A stretch of 64,000 bases of DNA from assembly GCA_947579605.1 (NCBI GenBank), contig OX388305.1:35973542-36037541 (forward strand), in the 5' to 3' direction. This DNA comes from Athripsodes cinereus (taxonomy: Eukaryota; Arthropoda; Insecta; Trichoptera; Leptoceridae). The notes below the pieces were generated by a model, which was given only the letters and a program-made list of their open reading frames with translations, searched no databases and was not told the DNA's origin. Shown here one piece after another: positions 1 to 10,212 of this stretch (its first letter is position 1; each line of letters starts with the position of its first letter). The position numbers were made by a program, and so were the translations under genes.

Positions 1-462
1 TCGGATATCTCTTAGCCAGGATATCTGCCACCTTCCCAAACCGCGATTACGTTTAGTTTTTTCCCTTTAACATGAGTTGGAGCAAACCATATTTCTCATT
101 TCGAAGCGTGTGTCCTAAATATGCAATTTTCCTCATCTTTATACTGGACAACATCTCTCTATCTGATGTTATTGACCGAAGGTACTTGTTGGAAGTCCAT
201 TTCAAGATATAATTGAAAAAAGACACAGTATGTAGTTAGCTTCCAAATGACTTTTAAGTTTTACTTTTTTACTTTTTACTAATCGCCTGATGATGGAGTC
301 GAGAGTCTCCGAATACTAGTAAGCGAATTTAATAAAAGTCATTTGGAAGTTAACTACATACTGTGTTTTTTTTTTCAATTTTATCTATATCTCTATCTGT
401 TCTAGCCCTCCGTAACACCTCATTGTTGGTGACCAAATCAGTCCATGGGATGTGCAACTTAA
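1..462 (-). mobile_element. LINE-D2 (RTE-like) carboxy-terminal fragment, interrupted
   Basis: Read on the minus strand, the two outer pieces (about 400-462, then 1-165) form one degenerate reading frame with HIPWTDLVTNNEVLRRAR, then KMRKIAYLGHTLRNEKYG, then GRWQISWLRDIR. This is the region after the reverse transcriptase core that recurs in arthropod RTE-type LINE proteins. The same peptide pattern is better preserved at 20716-21100. Stops and a frameshift lie near the KGK stretch, so the copy is dead. It is split by a hammerhead-bearing palindrome at 166-389 with a 10-bp target duplication. Confidence 0.75.
166..389 (-). mobile_element. Palindromic element with hammerhead ribozyme fold (Penelope-like derivative)
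   Basis: The insertion is bounded by the direct repeat TCTCTATCTG at 156-165 and 390-399 and lies within a LINE. Its ends are inverted: a roughly 45-bp arm near 205-255 mirrors 330-378. A hammerhead-like core lies on the plus strand: CTGATGA at 287-293, a GGAG/CTCC helix II, GAA at 311-313, a TACTAGTA mini-hairpin as helix III, then A at 322 and GCGA. The GCGA pairs with TCGC just before CTGATGA. On the minus strand the element ends with ATGGACTTCC, as in its sister copies at 45176 and 34983. The helix III base pair next to the cleavage site is U-A rather than the canonical A-U, so activity is uncertain. Confidence 0.7.
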
Positions 463-570
463 TATAATAGTATACCTAGTATAGCTATAAAATAAATGAA
501 AATACGACTTTGAAGTGGGATCGACTTTGAAAGTAGGAAACTAGGATTCATATTAATAATATTTATTAAT

Positions 571-733
571 AACCAGACAACTTTTTTAAGATGCGACGTT
601 TTGTGGAAAAACCACCGCAAGGGCCCATTCAAGAATCATAACACCTCCTGAACAATAGGGTTTCTAACCTTGCTTTGAACACCTCCACACTCTCCGGAGG
701 TCGCAAATCATATGGAATTTTATTCCGCAGCAA
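571..733 (-). mobile_element. LINE-A 3' end
   Basis: The minus strand encodes the end of a LINE protein (KIPYDLRPPESVEVF, then LLFRRCYDS and a stop), followed by a 3' untranslated part ending near a TTA-rich tail. The same end recurs at 10047, 45417, 58398 and, as short tails, at 8887, 30500, 43958 and 61364. The WN-x-LP...FK-x-LKTLLF style is common to the extreme carboxy terminus of several LINE clades. Confidence 0.75.
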
Positions 734-1211
734 CGTAATAATATAGAGAATAAAAATTGTTCTTGATTATCAAAGTCTCAATGAAAAAGTTAACGATGTA
801 AATATATAAATAAATAAAAACTTTATTCAATCGATCAATAACAACAATAAAAATATAGGAAATATAATTTGTAACTTTAGTAGCGGAGTATCTTTTCGTT
901 GAAAATATTATCTTAATAGTGGGTGCATCTAGGTAACGCATAATGTTAGTAAATAATGATAGCGCTATAAAATATTGTAGTGTCTGTATCATCATCTCAT
1001 ATGACAAATATTGATTTAATGCAAATATTATTCTAGATTGTGTATATCATTGGGAAGAAAAGCTAAATGTACGTAGGTTGACGCATGTTATCTTCATTCT
1101 GTTTATATACCTATAGATATATAAATACTCTTCAATAGTTTGTTTATTATTGATATTTATTGTATGCATTTATACTAAGTATCGATTTTATTTTACAATA
1201 TTTATATATTA
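734..1211. other. AT-rich spacer with a short LINE-tail match
   Basis: I see no coding or structural feature except about 807-845. There an AT-rich tail followed by ACTTTATTCAATCGATCAAT matches 15545-15590 inside a hAT MITE, and it looks like the 3' end of another LINE. Confidence 0.4.
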
Positions 1212-1897
1212 CTAGCTGACCCAGCGAACTTCGTACCGCCTAACAATCAAGGAGTTTTTAATATTATTTTTAATCTCTCTACAAACTCCCGTAATTGTCC
1301 AAGTGTGTCATCGTATAGTGTAAAAAATAAAGTTCATTTATGTTGAATAATTATATTTAACTCAGATTTGTTTATAAATTATCTGCTGTATGTAATATAA
1401 TAATGTAGGTACGAATTTTTTTTAGGTAGATACCTACTTATTCATTTTAAATTTATTCTTTAATTTAATTTATTTATTTAATTAAATTTATTATTAAATT
1501 CTTTGCATAATTTTTTCAAAACATAAATTTTAGAACCATGTTAAATTGTATGGATAACGATTCTAATTTGAAAATGTATACAAACATTTTTCTATAAATA
1601 AGCCAATCTATGAAAAAAACTTCATCGTTGATTTTATATAATTTTATTATGCATGTTGTTTTTTTGAACACAACAAAAAAAAGTCGTTGATGGTGGATAA
1701 AACATTTCTTAAATATTTTCGTTATGGCAACACGTGAGAGAGGAATTGTCATACAAACGTCACTTTCATACAAAAACACAATCCAAATTTCCGACTTTTC
1801 CGTTGAATTTCCCAAAAAGTTTCTTTCATGCAAACCGTCTCATGATAATTACGAACACAACAAAAAAAGTTAGTCAATTCATTTTTATTTATATAGA
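1212..1897 (-). mobile_element. Non-autonomous Helitron
   Basis: On the minus strand the element starts with TCTATATAAATAAAAATG at 1897 and ends with GGGTCAGCTAG at 1212. It is flanked by A on the 5' side and T on the 3' side, as expected for Helitron insertion into AT without target duplication. Inner segments (about 1681-1890) recur at 9210-9491 and 60120-60357. No Rep/helicase coding sequence is present. Confidence 0.8.
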
Positions 1898-2159
1898 TTT
1901 ATAAAATACATATTATTTGTATCGATAAACAATACATATATATCGATCTGTGTTTCTATGGATTTTTAAAAATATCTTTCCAGTTTAATATATATGTATA
2001 CGTATATGAGGTGAAGGTTTTTTCCCATTTCACTGCGTACAGTCGGGCAAAGACTTGGCTCATGCCTTTGCAAATGGTACGAGACTCGGCCCGTCGCCAG
2101 AATATGGAGTTTGGATTTGTCGAAAAGATGTTGCATTTCGACAAAATTACGTGCTAGTA

Positions 2160-2400
2160 CGTAGCAATACGTAACTGTAAGAATATTGTAGTAGTGAGTA
2201 GTGCCTTGAAGTGAGTATCTCATCCAAGGGACATTAAGGGTTTTGTAATTTTAGGGAGGATTTTGTTGGTGGGAGTCCTTCTGGCAAGCCCTGAGCCCTC
2301 CCTTGATTTTTTTTGTTTTGTTTTGTTGAGTCTGGATGATAAAGAAGCTTTGCTCTTGAAACATCCAAGGGTAAGTGGTGGGAAAAACCCATAATGTACA
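2160..2400 (+). repeat. Unclassified dispersed repeat M, copy 1
   Basis: The stretch containing ACATTAAGGGTTTTGTAATT, then GGAGGATTTTGTTGGTGGGA and, near its end, GAAACATCCAAGGGTAAGTG recurs at 28855-29050 and 38795-38975, always on the plus strand. I see no terminal inverted repeat and no conserved frame. All three copies lie next to a SINE-B copy. The class is unknown; it could be the 5' or middle part of a LINE. Confidence 0.5.
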
Positions 2401-2469
2401 AATTAACGTCTTAACTAACTCAATAAATAAACACTAACTTTTTACCTACCATTGTAGTATATATATACT

Positions 2470-2707
2470 GCTACTACTACTATACCATCACGGCATATCC
2501 CACAAGTGGGGTAGCCAGCAGATCAGCTGCATGTAAGAAACATGCAAACTGTCCTCTTCGTGCCAATATAAAATCAAGAGATTCAGGATGGGTGGCAAAC
2601 CTCATCGCTGAATTTAAGATGTATAATGTCTTAATTTTTTCGAACACCTGCCTTTTACAGGACACTCGAAAACTTACGCAGAAGAGTGGGAGACCAATTC
2701 TTGATTC
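2470..2707 (-). mobile_element. SINE-B (tRNA-like head), near full length
   Basis: On the minus strand this runs from GAATTGGTCTCCCACTCTTC (a tRNA D-arm-like region), through CAGGTGTTCGAAAA (box-B-like), to GGGATATGCCGTGATGGTAT and a TAG-repeat tail. More than a dozen copies occur in the window. The clearest, with a 12-bp target duplication, is at 36518-36772. Confidence 0.8.
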
Positions 2708-2710
2708 TTA

Positions 2711-2903
2711 TATCACATATCTTGGTTCCACCGTGGAAGAGAGTAAGATTGCTGCATCTCTGGAAATACAACGTAGACTTGGTCTGGCGACTGGTGCATT
2801 TTCCTCTTTAAAGTGGTGTATATGGAAAAAGGACAATATCAGTGTTAAAACCAAAATGAAGATATACCGCACTCTGATACTTCCCACTGCCGCATATATG
2901 TAG
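2711..2903 (+). mobile_element. LINE carboxy-terminal fragment
   Basis: The frame reads ITYLGSTVEESKIAASLEIQ, then KMKIYRTLILPTAAYM and a stop. This is the thumb-like region after the reverse transcriptase core, where LINE proteins carry YLGS...I..RI..A and K..Y...L.P...Y. It directly follows the SINE-B head. Degenerate and 5'-truncated. Confidence 0.7.
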
Positions 2904-3042
2904 GCTCCGTCCACGTGAACGACCTTATGCAGCAAGGGCTCCATAAGTAAGTAAGTAGTACCACTTAGGTAGTGTGATATGTAGGTACCCATGTGTAGTA
3001 CTTGAATAATAGGTATATGACACTTTGTATCATAATAGGTAA

Positions 3043-3422
3043 TAGTGACGTAAAGAATGTGTGATTTTGGATATTCGCGAATGCGAATATTTGTTGCCGA
3101 CATTCGCGAATGCGAATAGCGAATATTGACTTGCTTGAATTTCTACAATAGCTCAAACATTAAAATTTCCACCCCCCCGTCGCCGAATTTTCAAAATGGT
3201 ATAGGAATTTAAAGTATTTCAAAACTCCTCGGTTTTCTAAAAGAATAATTTCTTGCAGTAGCTTTTTCTACAATGTACCGGGTAAGCATCCGGTACTTTT
3301 GCCGAATTACCGATACTTTATTACCAAAATAATATTCGCAAAACATTCGCATATTTTTTTGCGAATACTTTAAAATATGCGAATATTCGCGAATGCGAAT
3401 ACGAATATTCGTTACATCACTA
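3043..3422. mobile_element. hAT-type MITE with 8-bp target duplication
   Basis: The ends are inverted repeats, TAGTGACGTAAAGAAT on the left and the complement of TAGTGATGTAACGAAT on the right. An identical 8-bp duplication, ATAGGTAA, lies at 3035-3042 and 3423-3430, diagnostic of hAT insertion. The interior is built from repeated ATTCGCGAATGCGAATA palindromes. No transposase is encoded. Confidence 0.88.
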
Positions 3423-3560
3423 ATAGGTAATATGATAATGTATGGAACTCCAGGCTAAATTCCTAATGATTTTGAGATTCAGTCTAAATATATTACTGTA
3501 TTATGAATATAATGGCTCCGCATTTATCTTTCATGTTGTCTTCTACAATCTAGTAAGATA

Positions 3561-3800
3561 ATTTTATTTATTTATTTATTTTTTATTTATTAAACTATAA
3601 ACGGCTTTTGCCTTTTTTTATTAACAAAATAAAATACCTAACTAATACAATTTACATCAAAATATATCATTTCTCTACACTCCATACAATTTAACTTATG
3701 TATAAATACAAGAAAACAGTATAAAAATCACAGCAAAATTAAAATTTAAAACAAACTTTAGAAATTGATGTTAAATATTACAAATTATAAAATAATATAG
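3561..3800 (-). repeat. LINE-H type 3' end with TTTA repeat tail
   Basis: A (TTTA)n run followed by ACTATAAACGGCTTTTGCCT matches the pattern seen at 3941, 5866, 41890, 43163, 48604, 57646 and 58195. The tract looks like the reverse complement of a LINE 3' untranslated region with a (TAAA)n tail. The far boundary is uncertain because the sequence becomes plain AT-rich. Confidence 0.5.
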
Positions 3801-3940
3801 GTAATCAATATATTTTGTTTCACAAGATATGTAAGAGAACATAAATTTATTTATATAATTTATGAAAGGTTTTGCATGGTTGAAAGAAAATAATATTATC
3901 ATGTAACATTATTACTATTTAAATTAGAAGTTTGATATAT

Positions 3941-4090
3941 TTTATTTATTTATTTATTTATTAACAATTCACGGCGCTAGCCTTTTACATGTTGTATATT
4001 TACATACATAGTTCATATGATGTATACACAAGTATAGAAAATTAAGACACAACAATCCTAACAAAAAGTAAAAAAAAAGAACAATAACAA
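3941..4090 (-). repeat. LINE-H 3' end, copy closely matching 48604-48770
   Basis: A (TTTA)n tract is followed by AACAATTCACGGCGCTAGCC and TTTTACATGTTGTATATTTA. About 140 bases are nearly identical to 48604-48770 in the same orientation. It is interpreted as the 3' untranslated region of a LINE; no coding part is visible. Confidence 0.6.
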
Positions 4091-5130
4091 TTATCAGTAG
4101 GTATCACAGCATAAGTTATGAATGGAGAAAAAAATCAATGGATCACATCAAGTCAATTCGATAGTAGGTTATATTGTCAAATTTTCAATAAACGAGTAGG
4201 TATTTATGAGATTATTTCAAACAAAAATAAATGGGATGTCAAGTAGCACACAGTCTATAAAATGGATGTTGTAGAATCAATAATATTTAGTGTCAATATA
4301 GACACTGAGAAAAGTCAAATTATTGAAAAATGTCGAAACAAAAACAAATATTTAGTGTGGTCAATTTGGGTATCAATGAGTTAAAAGACATCGTTATACA
4401 TATTATAATGCTATTTAAAATTGTATACCAGCTATTACATAGATTTACAGCGGAATAAATTTGATAATTTTCAATTGTTCTGTGATAATACATAATGTTT
4501 GGATAAGAGGTATAGGTATGCAGATAGGTTGCTTTATAATGATAATAATGATGCAACTGCATTGCGACGCACAAATGGTTGAAAACCGCCACAGCGATCG
4601 CCATTGTCGGTCACTGTGCACTTGGCTATCCATTGAAATGTCGTCATTATTAATGTATATTTATATAGAGTGTCAAGAGCAACAAAAGGGCCCACCAGCA
4701 ATGCTCGGCGGGGAGTATTCCCTATTGGAAACAAGCAAACTATGAAGGAATAGGAAATATCGCGGATAAAGCACACTCTATACAATGCACTACTGCCATC
4801 CCAGGCACTGAGGTACTGGACACATAATATTATTAATACTTCTGCTGTTTATTTATCTATTTATTTAGTTCAATAATTCACAAGATAGATAAGTAAATAG
4901 CTATATCTATACGAACTACACTCATATTATATCTGACGTAGGTTTTCATTTATTATTAATGCACGTGCGATCCAGATTATCCATTAACATACCTTCCTAT
5001 CACATTATATTATTATACTGCGAAATAAATTTATGTTCTCTTACATATCTTGTGAAACAAAATACATTTCTCAATTACGTTTTTGAAATTCGCCACTCTA
5101 CCATAATAAATCCGAATCATAAGTTTTTCA
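4091..5130. other. Unassigned AT-rich sequence
   Basis: No feature is recognised. A short GC-richer patch at about 4675-4780 (GGGCCCACCAGCAATGCTCG) stands out but gives no recognisable peptide in either strand. Confidence 0.3.
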
Positions 5131-5243
5131 GATTGTCTGGAAGGCCGCCTAAAAGATGGAAGGATAGTTGGTCTTCAGCGCCGCAAGAGGAAACGAATTC
5201 CGAACAAACAGATCAATGATCTACTATAAGCAGAAGAAGAAGT
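5131..5243 (+). mobile_element. LINE 3' end with RPPKRWKDSW motif
   Basis: The frame reads SGRPPKRWKDSWSSAPQEE and ends in a short untranslated stretch with GCAGAAGAAGAAG. GRPxKRW followed by a tiny 3' end and a trinucleotide tail is typical of RTE-like LINEs. Related copies lie at 6450-6660 and 53452-53608. Confidence 0.65.
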
Positions 5244-5466
5244 TTTTCAGACACTGAACATTATACTGTACTTACTACTTTTTTTAAGATATTTTTTTTT
5301 TTTTTGTTAATTAACGTTAATTTGTTAGTAATTTTGTTAGCTATTTTTTGATGGTAAGTAAATAAACCTCCCATGTCCGATAATTGATCTATGAGTTAAT
5401 TCAACTACACCTATCTGTATAATAACATTTCTCCATCTTTTATTGCTTGTCCACTGTTCGAAATAT

Positions 5467-5612
5467 CATCATCATCGCCCTCAACGCTCCTCTCGAAAGC
5501 ACAGGCCAGAAACCAGTCTCCTCCATTCAGAGCGTCTCTGTGCCAATCGCCTCACCTATTCCCATGACATTCCCTGCGCTCTGATGTCGTTGTCATAGGA
5601 ACGATTCAAAAT
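5467..5612 (-). mobile_element. LINE-F carboxy-terminal fragment
   Basis: The minus strand matches the LINE-F end best preserved at 17190-17430, with RRSEWRRLVS followed by the stop in the CAACGCTCCTCTCG region. The sequence CTCTGATGTCGTTGTCATAG is shared with 30058, 49022, 17190 and 56295. Only about 150 bases of the end remain. Confidence 0.7.
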
Positions 5613-5666
5613 TAATATAATAGGCGGAAATCATCTTCATTTGGATGCATCGCTATATCAAGAAAA

Positions 5667-5810
5667 ATGTGTAAATTTTTATTTTTTTACTATTTATACT
5701 TAGATGTGTAAAATTTTATTTTTTTACTATTTATACTTAGATGTGTAAAATTTTATTTTTTTACTATTTATACTTAGATGTGTAAAATTTTATTTTTTTA
5801 CTATTTATAC
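5667..5810 (+). repeat. 37-bp minisatellite, 3.9 units
   Basis: Four nearly identical units begin at 5667, 5704, 5741 and 5778 with ATGTGTAAAATTTTATTTTT and end ACTATTTATACTTAG. The first unit differs slightly (ATGTGTAAATTTTT). The last is cut short before the TTAG. Confidence 0.9.
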
Positions 5811-5865
5811 AGGTCACTACTCATTTTTTTTAAAGTAAAACTAATACCAATTGTGTTTTTTTTTA

Positions 5866-5960
5866 TATATTTATTTATTTTTTATTTATTTACAAAAAAC
5901 ACACGGCACAAGCCTTTTACATGTTTGAATACAAATTATACTTACATAAACAACAACAAT
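5866..5960 (-). repeat. LINE-H type 3' end
   Basis: (TTTA)n is followed by ACACACGGCACAAGCCTTTT and ACATG, matching the family pattern at 3941 and 48604. It was probably inserted directly beside the 37-bp minisatellite. Confidence 0.5.
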
Positions 5961-6449
5961 GACATAGAAAAAACAATAAATTTATAGCACCAACAAATCA
6001 ACGGTAAACAGAAAAACATTAAGAAATAAAATTATGTATATGGTGAGAATAAAACTCAATAAAATTATATAGTAGTCAGTAAATTACGATAAAATATTAA
6101 GTAAGATTAATCAATGAAAGTCCAACAATTAAAAACAATAATAACAAAAACAATGTAAAATGTAGTTATAACAGGAAATTAAGTGAATATTTATTCAAGA
6201 TATTATTGAATAAAAATAAAATTAAAACTGAACAAAATCCATTATGATAGTAGAAATAATTAAATAATGAATAGGACATGTATGACAAAATTGAACATGA
6301 ATAATTAAAAAAAAAATAGGAATAATGTTATTATGAAATAATAATAGGAACATGAAGTTATATAGTTATATAAACATGTAAATAAAATATATAAACATAT
6401 AAATAAACATATAGTTATATAAACACAAATAAGCTATATAAACATGAAG
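5961..6449. other. AT-rich spacer with ATATAAACAT short repeats
   Basis: No coding signal. Near 6350-6450 the strings ATATAGTTATATAAACA and ATATAAACATG recur several times as an imperfect short tandem array. Confidence 0.35.
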
Positions 6450-6660
6450 TTTTACAGAAGACCATATAGACAGGATGGCTGAAAACAGGATCGCCCACAT
6501 TGCTGCAAAGAAGACACCGACTGGCTCACGTTTGCGAGGAAGACCACCAAAGAGATGGAAAGATAGCTGGTCCTCAGGGTCACAAGAGGAATCACTTCCG
6601 AAACAACAGATCGATGATCTATCACACGAGGAAGAAGAAGAAGAAGAAGAAGTTTTACAA
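6450..6660 (+). mobile_element. LINE carboxy terminus with GAA-repeat tail
   Basis: The frame contains ENRIAHIAAKKTPTGSRLRG followed by RPPKRWKDSWSS, then degenerates into an acidic run encoded by (GAA)n. This is the DRxxxxxxxxTPTGxRxRGRPPKRW ending found in RTE-like LINE proteins. The GAA run is the element's tail rather than protein sequence. Confidence 0.7.
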
Positions 6661-6681
6661 AATTAACGTCGACTCGATAAA

Positions 6682-6977
6682 TCTGAAATATAAAATTCTC
6701 CTGTCACGGTGCACCGATTTTGATGAAATTTTGTATGCTTATCGGGTATGTCTGAGAATCAGCCAACATCTATTTTTCATACCCCTAAAAGTTAAGGGTG
6801 GTCCACCCCGATTTTTTTTGTCAATTTTTTTATTTTTATTTTTTTACGGTGAGGCATTAAAAAATACATACAGTCCTAAATTTTCACCGTTCTACCATCA
6901 ACCCCTATTTTTTAATAGCGATATTAGTAATCTAGAAATAATGTATACGACAAAACAACGTTTGCCGGGTCATCTAG
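6682..6977 (+). mobile_element. Short non-autonomous Helitron
   Basis: It begins TCTGAAATATAAAATTCTC after an A and ends GCCGGGTCATCTAG before a T. The interior ACGGTGCACCGATTTTGATG and AACAACGTTTGCCGGGTCA are shared with the copies at 30980 and 36237. At 296 bp it cannot encode a RepHel protein. Confidence 0.8.
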
Positions 6978-7620
6978 TATATTTATAAATAAGCAAGTGT
7001 TTGTTTTGACATCGACATAATTTAATGCTCTTCTGGATTCGACAGTTGTATGTAACTTCTAAGGTTGGTAATATAATTTTATCACCAGACATCGTTATAC
7101 AATAATATAATATTATCAAAGACAGGTTAATCGTGCGTATATTCGCTTTTGATTGAATCACGTATAAAATTCGTTAAATGTTATAATATCATGTTCGATG
7201 TTGTTGCGAAAATATGAAATATGAAGGGCTATATTGTGTGTGTGTTTACATTAAACAAAGCACATACAATGCTTGTAACAAGTAGGTACACACAGTATTC
7301 TGAAATGTTTGATTTGGATAGCAATATATATTCATATTATTTATAATAAAGTTATGATTAATCTGCACACATTTTACATACGAGATACATCAGTATTGTC
7401 AAGTTGTACGTGGAATGTGAAAAAACTTCCATAACGTGACTTTATAAAGAAAAAATATTTTCGCGATCAATGATTTGAATTATGTTAATGAAGAATAAAT
7501 TTTTATAAAGCAGATAAAAATGGTACCCGAGTAATTCGGAGTGCTGTTTATAATTTGCTGGAATTATTTTATTATCAACATTCTTTTTATTTTAACAGTA
7601 CTTACATTATTTATAAGATC
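6978..7620. other. Unassigned AT-rich sequence
   Basis: I see no repeat family, coding signal or hairpin worth naming in this stretch. Confidence 0.3.
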
Positions 7621-7990
7621 TTAAACATGAAAGACATGATGGAGACATACAAGATATTTCATGGCTACTATAATTGTCCAGAACTCAATTCCAGTACAAC
7701 CAGAATATTCACCTGAGGGGTCATAGATTTCGGTTGGATGGCCACAGGTTCAAGGGAAATCCGTTGAAGCACTGTTTATTTAACAGGGTGGTTAACCATT
7801 GTAATAGTTTGCCACCTGAGCTGGTTGAGTATTTAGATTTGAACAGCTTCAAAAATTTGTATGATTCATTGAAGTTGTGATAATTTTGTTGGGCCTGATG
7901 GTTGTTATTATGACAGTTGTGTTGAGATCAGACTTGATAAGCTGATGCTTAGCTGCCTGTCTGATAACAAACTGTTATAATAATAATAAA
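7621..7990 (+). mobile_element. CR1-like LINE carboxy terminus, frameshifted
   Basis: An upstream frame reads KDMMETYKIFHGYYN and a downstream frame reads HLRGHRFRLDGHRFKGN, then FNRVVNHCNSLPPELVEYLD and LNSFKNLYDSLKL before a stop at 7878-7880. The order (DM.E.YK...G, RGH...L, F..RVV..WNSLP, SFK..LD) is that of CR1/Jockey-group LINE C-termini. A frameshift lies near 7690-7714. The 3' untranslated region ends in a TAA-type repeat at about 7980. Confidence 0.75.
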
Positions 7991-8071
7991 AGTATAAGAT
8001 TCATTCCAATGCTGTTAGAGTTTGTGAAGAACAAAACATAGTGTGTAGAGATTATAATAATATTATCCTAG

Positions 8072-8182
8072 TCGAGTGGGTAATGAATGAAATATTAGCG
8101 TTCTTGAAACAGACAGAAGGCAAGGAGATTAACATTAATGAAAATGAACAAGTTTGGGCGGATACTGCAGAGCCTTTAGGGT
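8072..8182 (+). other. Short open frame of unknown origin
   Basis: A 36-codon frame reads VEWVMNEILAFLKQ and continues through GKEININENEQVWAD to a stop at 8180-8182. It is less AT-biased than its surroundings and has protein-like composition. There is no recognisable domain; it may be a transposon scrap or chance. Confidence 0.2.
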
Positions 8183-8584
8183 AAACTCATTAATCAATTA
8201 ATAAATTCATCCATTTAACCAAAATACAGTGAGCATTTACATTATTTAAAACATAATATAGTATAAACAATCGTGAGTTGCATTGACAGCGTCTTGTGTT
8301 TGTGATTAATTACATTTAAATCTAAGGTGTGATTATTTATTACCCAATAAAGCGGTCAATTATAATACTTATTATTTGTAAAATCTTTACACACTCACTT
8401 GAAGGCCTCTGTGTAAGTTGGGAAGATGGCGCTTTAGTAGCTGCCTGAACCCTATAACTACTCTACAATTTTAAATTAATTTGACACTTTAAAGTGATCA
8501 AAATTACAAAGTTCTTTTTTATGTATAAAGTGCTGTGAATTTGATCGTTCTTTAGTTTTAATTTTAAACAGTGTTAAAATTTAT

Positions 8585-8716
8585 AGGGGTCCATGGTTCG
8601 ATACCAGGGCCCGGCAAATTCCCCTTTCAGGCCACAAGCTTTTAGTAGCTTACTGTGAAAGGTGTATAAGGTTGTATTTGGGTTTATAACAAAACCCAGA
8701 TATATATCTTTTTTTA
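8585..8716 (+). mobile_element. SINE-C, 5'-truncated
   Basis: It starts in the box-B region (CCATGGTTCGATACCAGG) and continues through CACAAGCTTTTAGTAGCTTA and GTTGTATTTGGGTTTATAAC to CCCAGATATATATC plus a T/A tail. It is homologous to the fuller copy at 55853-56018. Confidence 0.8.
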
Positions 8717-8886
8717 AATGATAAATTTTAATAGTTAATATTCAAAATAGGTAGAATCAAATTTGTGACAATAATTTCTTACAAGTACGTACGAAACTTT
8801 AAAATAATAGAGATAAAATATATGTTTAGTTTGAATTGAAATAATAAAATATATTAAAATTGCGTGATAAGGATAAAAAAAGCGTT

Positions 8887-8944
8887 AGGAAATGCGCCCT
8901 TGCGGTGGTTTGTATCAAATTGTCTAGTTTATTATTATTATTTA
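8887..8944 (+). mobile_element. LINE-A 3' terminal scrap
   Basis: The sequence ATGCGCCCTTGCGGTGGTTT followed by TGTCTAGTTTATTATTATTA matches the extreme 3' end of LINE-A, including its TTA-repeat tail. Confidence 0.65.
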
Positions 8945-9491
8945 CTAAATGTTCCTACCCGGCGTCGCTAGGGTGAATTTCATGTCTCTATATCCAATGG
9001 TTTAGGTTTAGGCTCTGCATTTAGTTGAGAAGTGATTCATTCAACCGAAACTTCCTTTGAATTTATGTGAATTGAAATAAAAAAATTTCAGTACAATTTT
9101 AGTATTTTTAACAATATAGAATTCTATTATATTAATATGATTTTTTTGTATTGTGATATTAACATGTAGAGATTTTCCAGTAGTTTTCTTTCATATAAAT
9201 CATTTATGAACACAAAAAAGTCGTTGATGGTGGATAAAACAGTTTTTAAAGTTTCTTCGTTATGGCAACACGTGACAGCGGAAGTGTCATACAAACGTCA
9301 CTTTCATACAATATACAATCCAAATTACTGACTTTTCCATTGGCTTTCCCAAAAATTTTCTTTGACGCAAACCGTCACCTGATAATTACGAACACAATAA
9401 AAAAGAATCAGCAAATTCGGTTCAGCCGTTCTCAAGTTATGGGGTGACATACATACATACATACATGGCCAATCCATTTTTATTTATAAGA
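8945..9491 (-). mobile_element. Non-autonomous Helitron, decayed 3' end
   Basis: On the minus strand the 5' end TCTTATAAATAAAAATGG follows an A at 9492. The 3' end is in the region ACCCTAGCGACGCCGGGTAG but the terminal CTAG is mutated. The interior GGCAACACGTGACAGCGGAA and the AACCGTC-GATAATTACGAACAC region match 1700-1860 and 60137-60280. A CATA microsatellite lies near the 5' end. Confidence 0.65.
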
Positions 9492-10046
9492 TGTATATAT
9501 ATAGTAGATAGATTAAAGTATTATGAATATCTCCCCGCGGTTAATCCAACCAGCAAACGTGGAAGTTTTTACTTTTCTGACAAGTACCTACCTACCTTAC
9601 TTCAATGATACATTTTATTACATTAATAAAACAAGTAGTTACTTACTATGTAAGTTGGTAGCAATATTAGGAAGTTTTAACAAGTACTACGAGGTCTACT
9701 ACATCTATACATACAAAGAGTAAGACAATATTATTACATTACAATAATAGCACGTATCTTTACAACAATAAAGTAATGTATAGTTATATTTGCTCAGATT
9801 GACTTTAAATTATGAGGCGCCACAACACGAAACTTGTTGAAAATCATTGCAATAGTTGAATGAGCCGATATTATAAAATTACTATTGTTTACATTTCGAG
9901 GTAACGATATAATATATTATATCCACGTAGTTACATAGATACAAAATCATTTTGATTCTATACTAGGCATTACTGTGATTATTATGATGGAGCTGTTTTG
10001 TAAAGTGCCAAACAATATTGAATGCATGGATTTAATAATAATAATA
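9492..10046. other. Unassigned AT-rich sequence
   Basis: No coding or repeat signal recognised. Confidence 0.3.
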
Positions 10047-10196
10047 ACTAGACAACTTTTTTAAGATGCGCCGTTTTGTGGAAAAACCACCGCAAGGGAC
10101 CATTCAAGAATCGGGTTTTAACCTCGCCTTAAATACCTCCACACTCTCTAAAGTCAGCAAATCATAGGGAATTTTGTTCCACAGCAACAATTTTGT
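10047..10196 (-). mobile_element. LINE-A 3' end
   Basis: The sequence CTAGACAACTTTTTTAAGAT, then CCGTTTTGTGGAAAAACCAC and CACCTCCACACTCT match 571-733 and 58398-58530. The minus strand encodes the same ending (SVEVF..., then KTR) with decay. Confidence 0.7.
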
Positions 10197-10212
10197 TTTT
10201 ATTTACCTAATA

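Noticed and set aside
720..1007. 95-codon minus-strand frame
   Set aside because: Low-complexity AT-derived peptide; it only touches the LINE-A end at its ATG-distal side and has no family resemblance.
5667..5810. CRISPR-like regular repeats
   Set aside because: The units are directly adjacent with no unique spacers, and the genome context is eukaryotic; this is a minisatellite.
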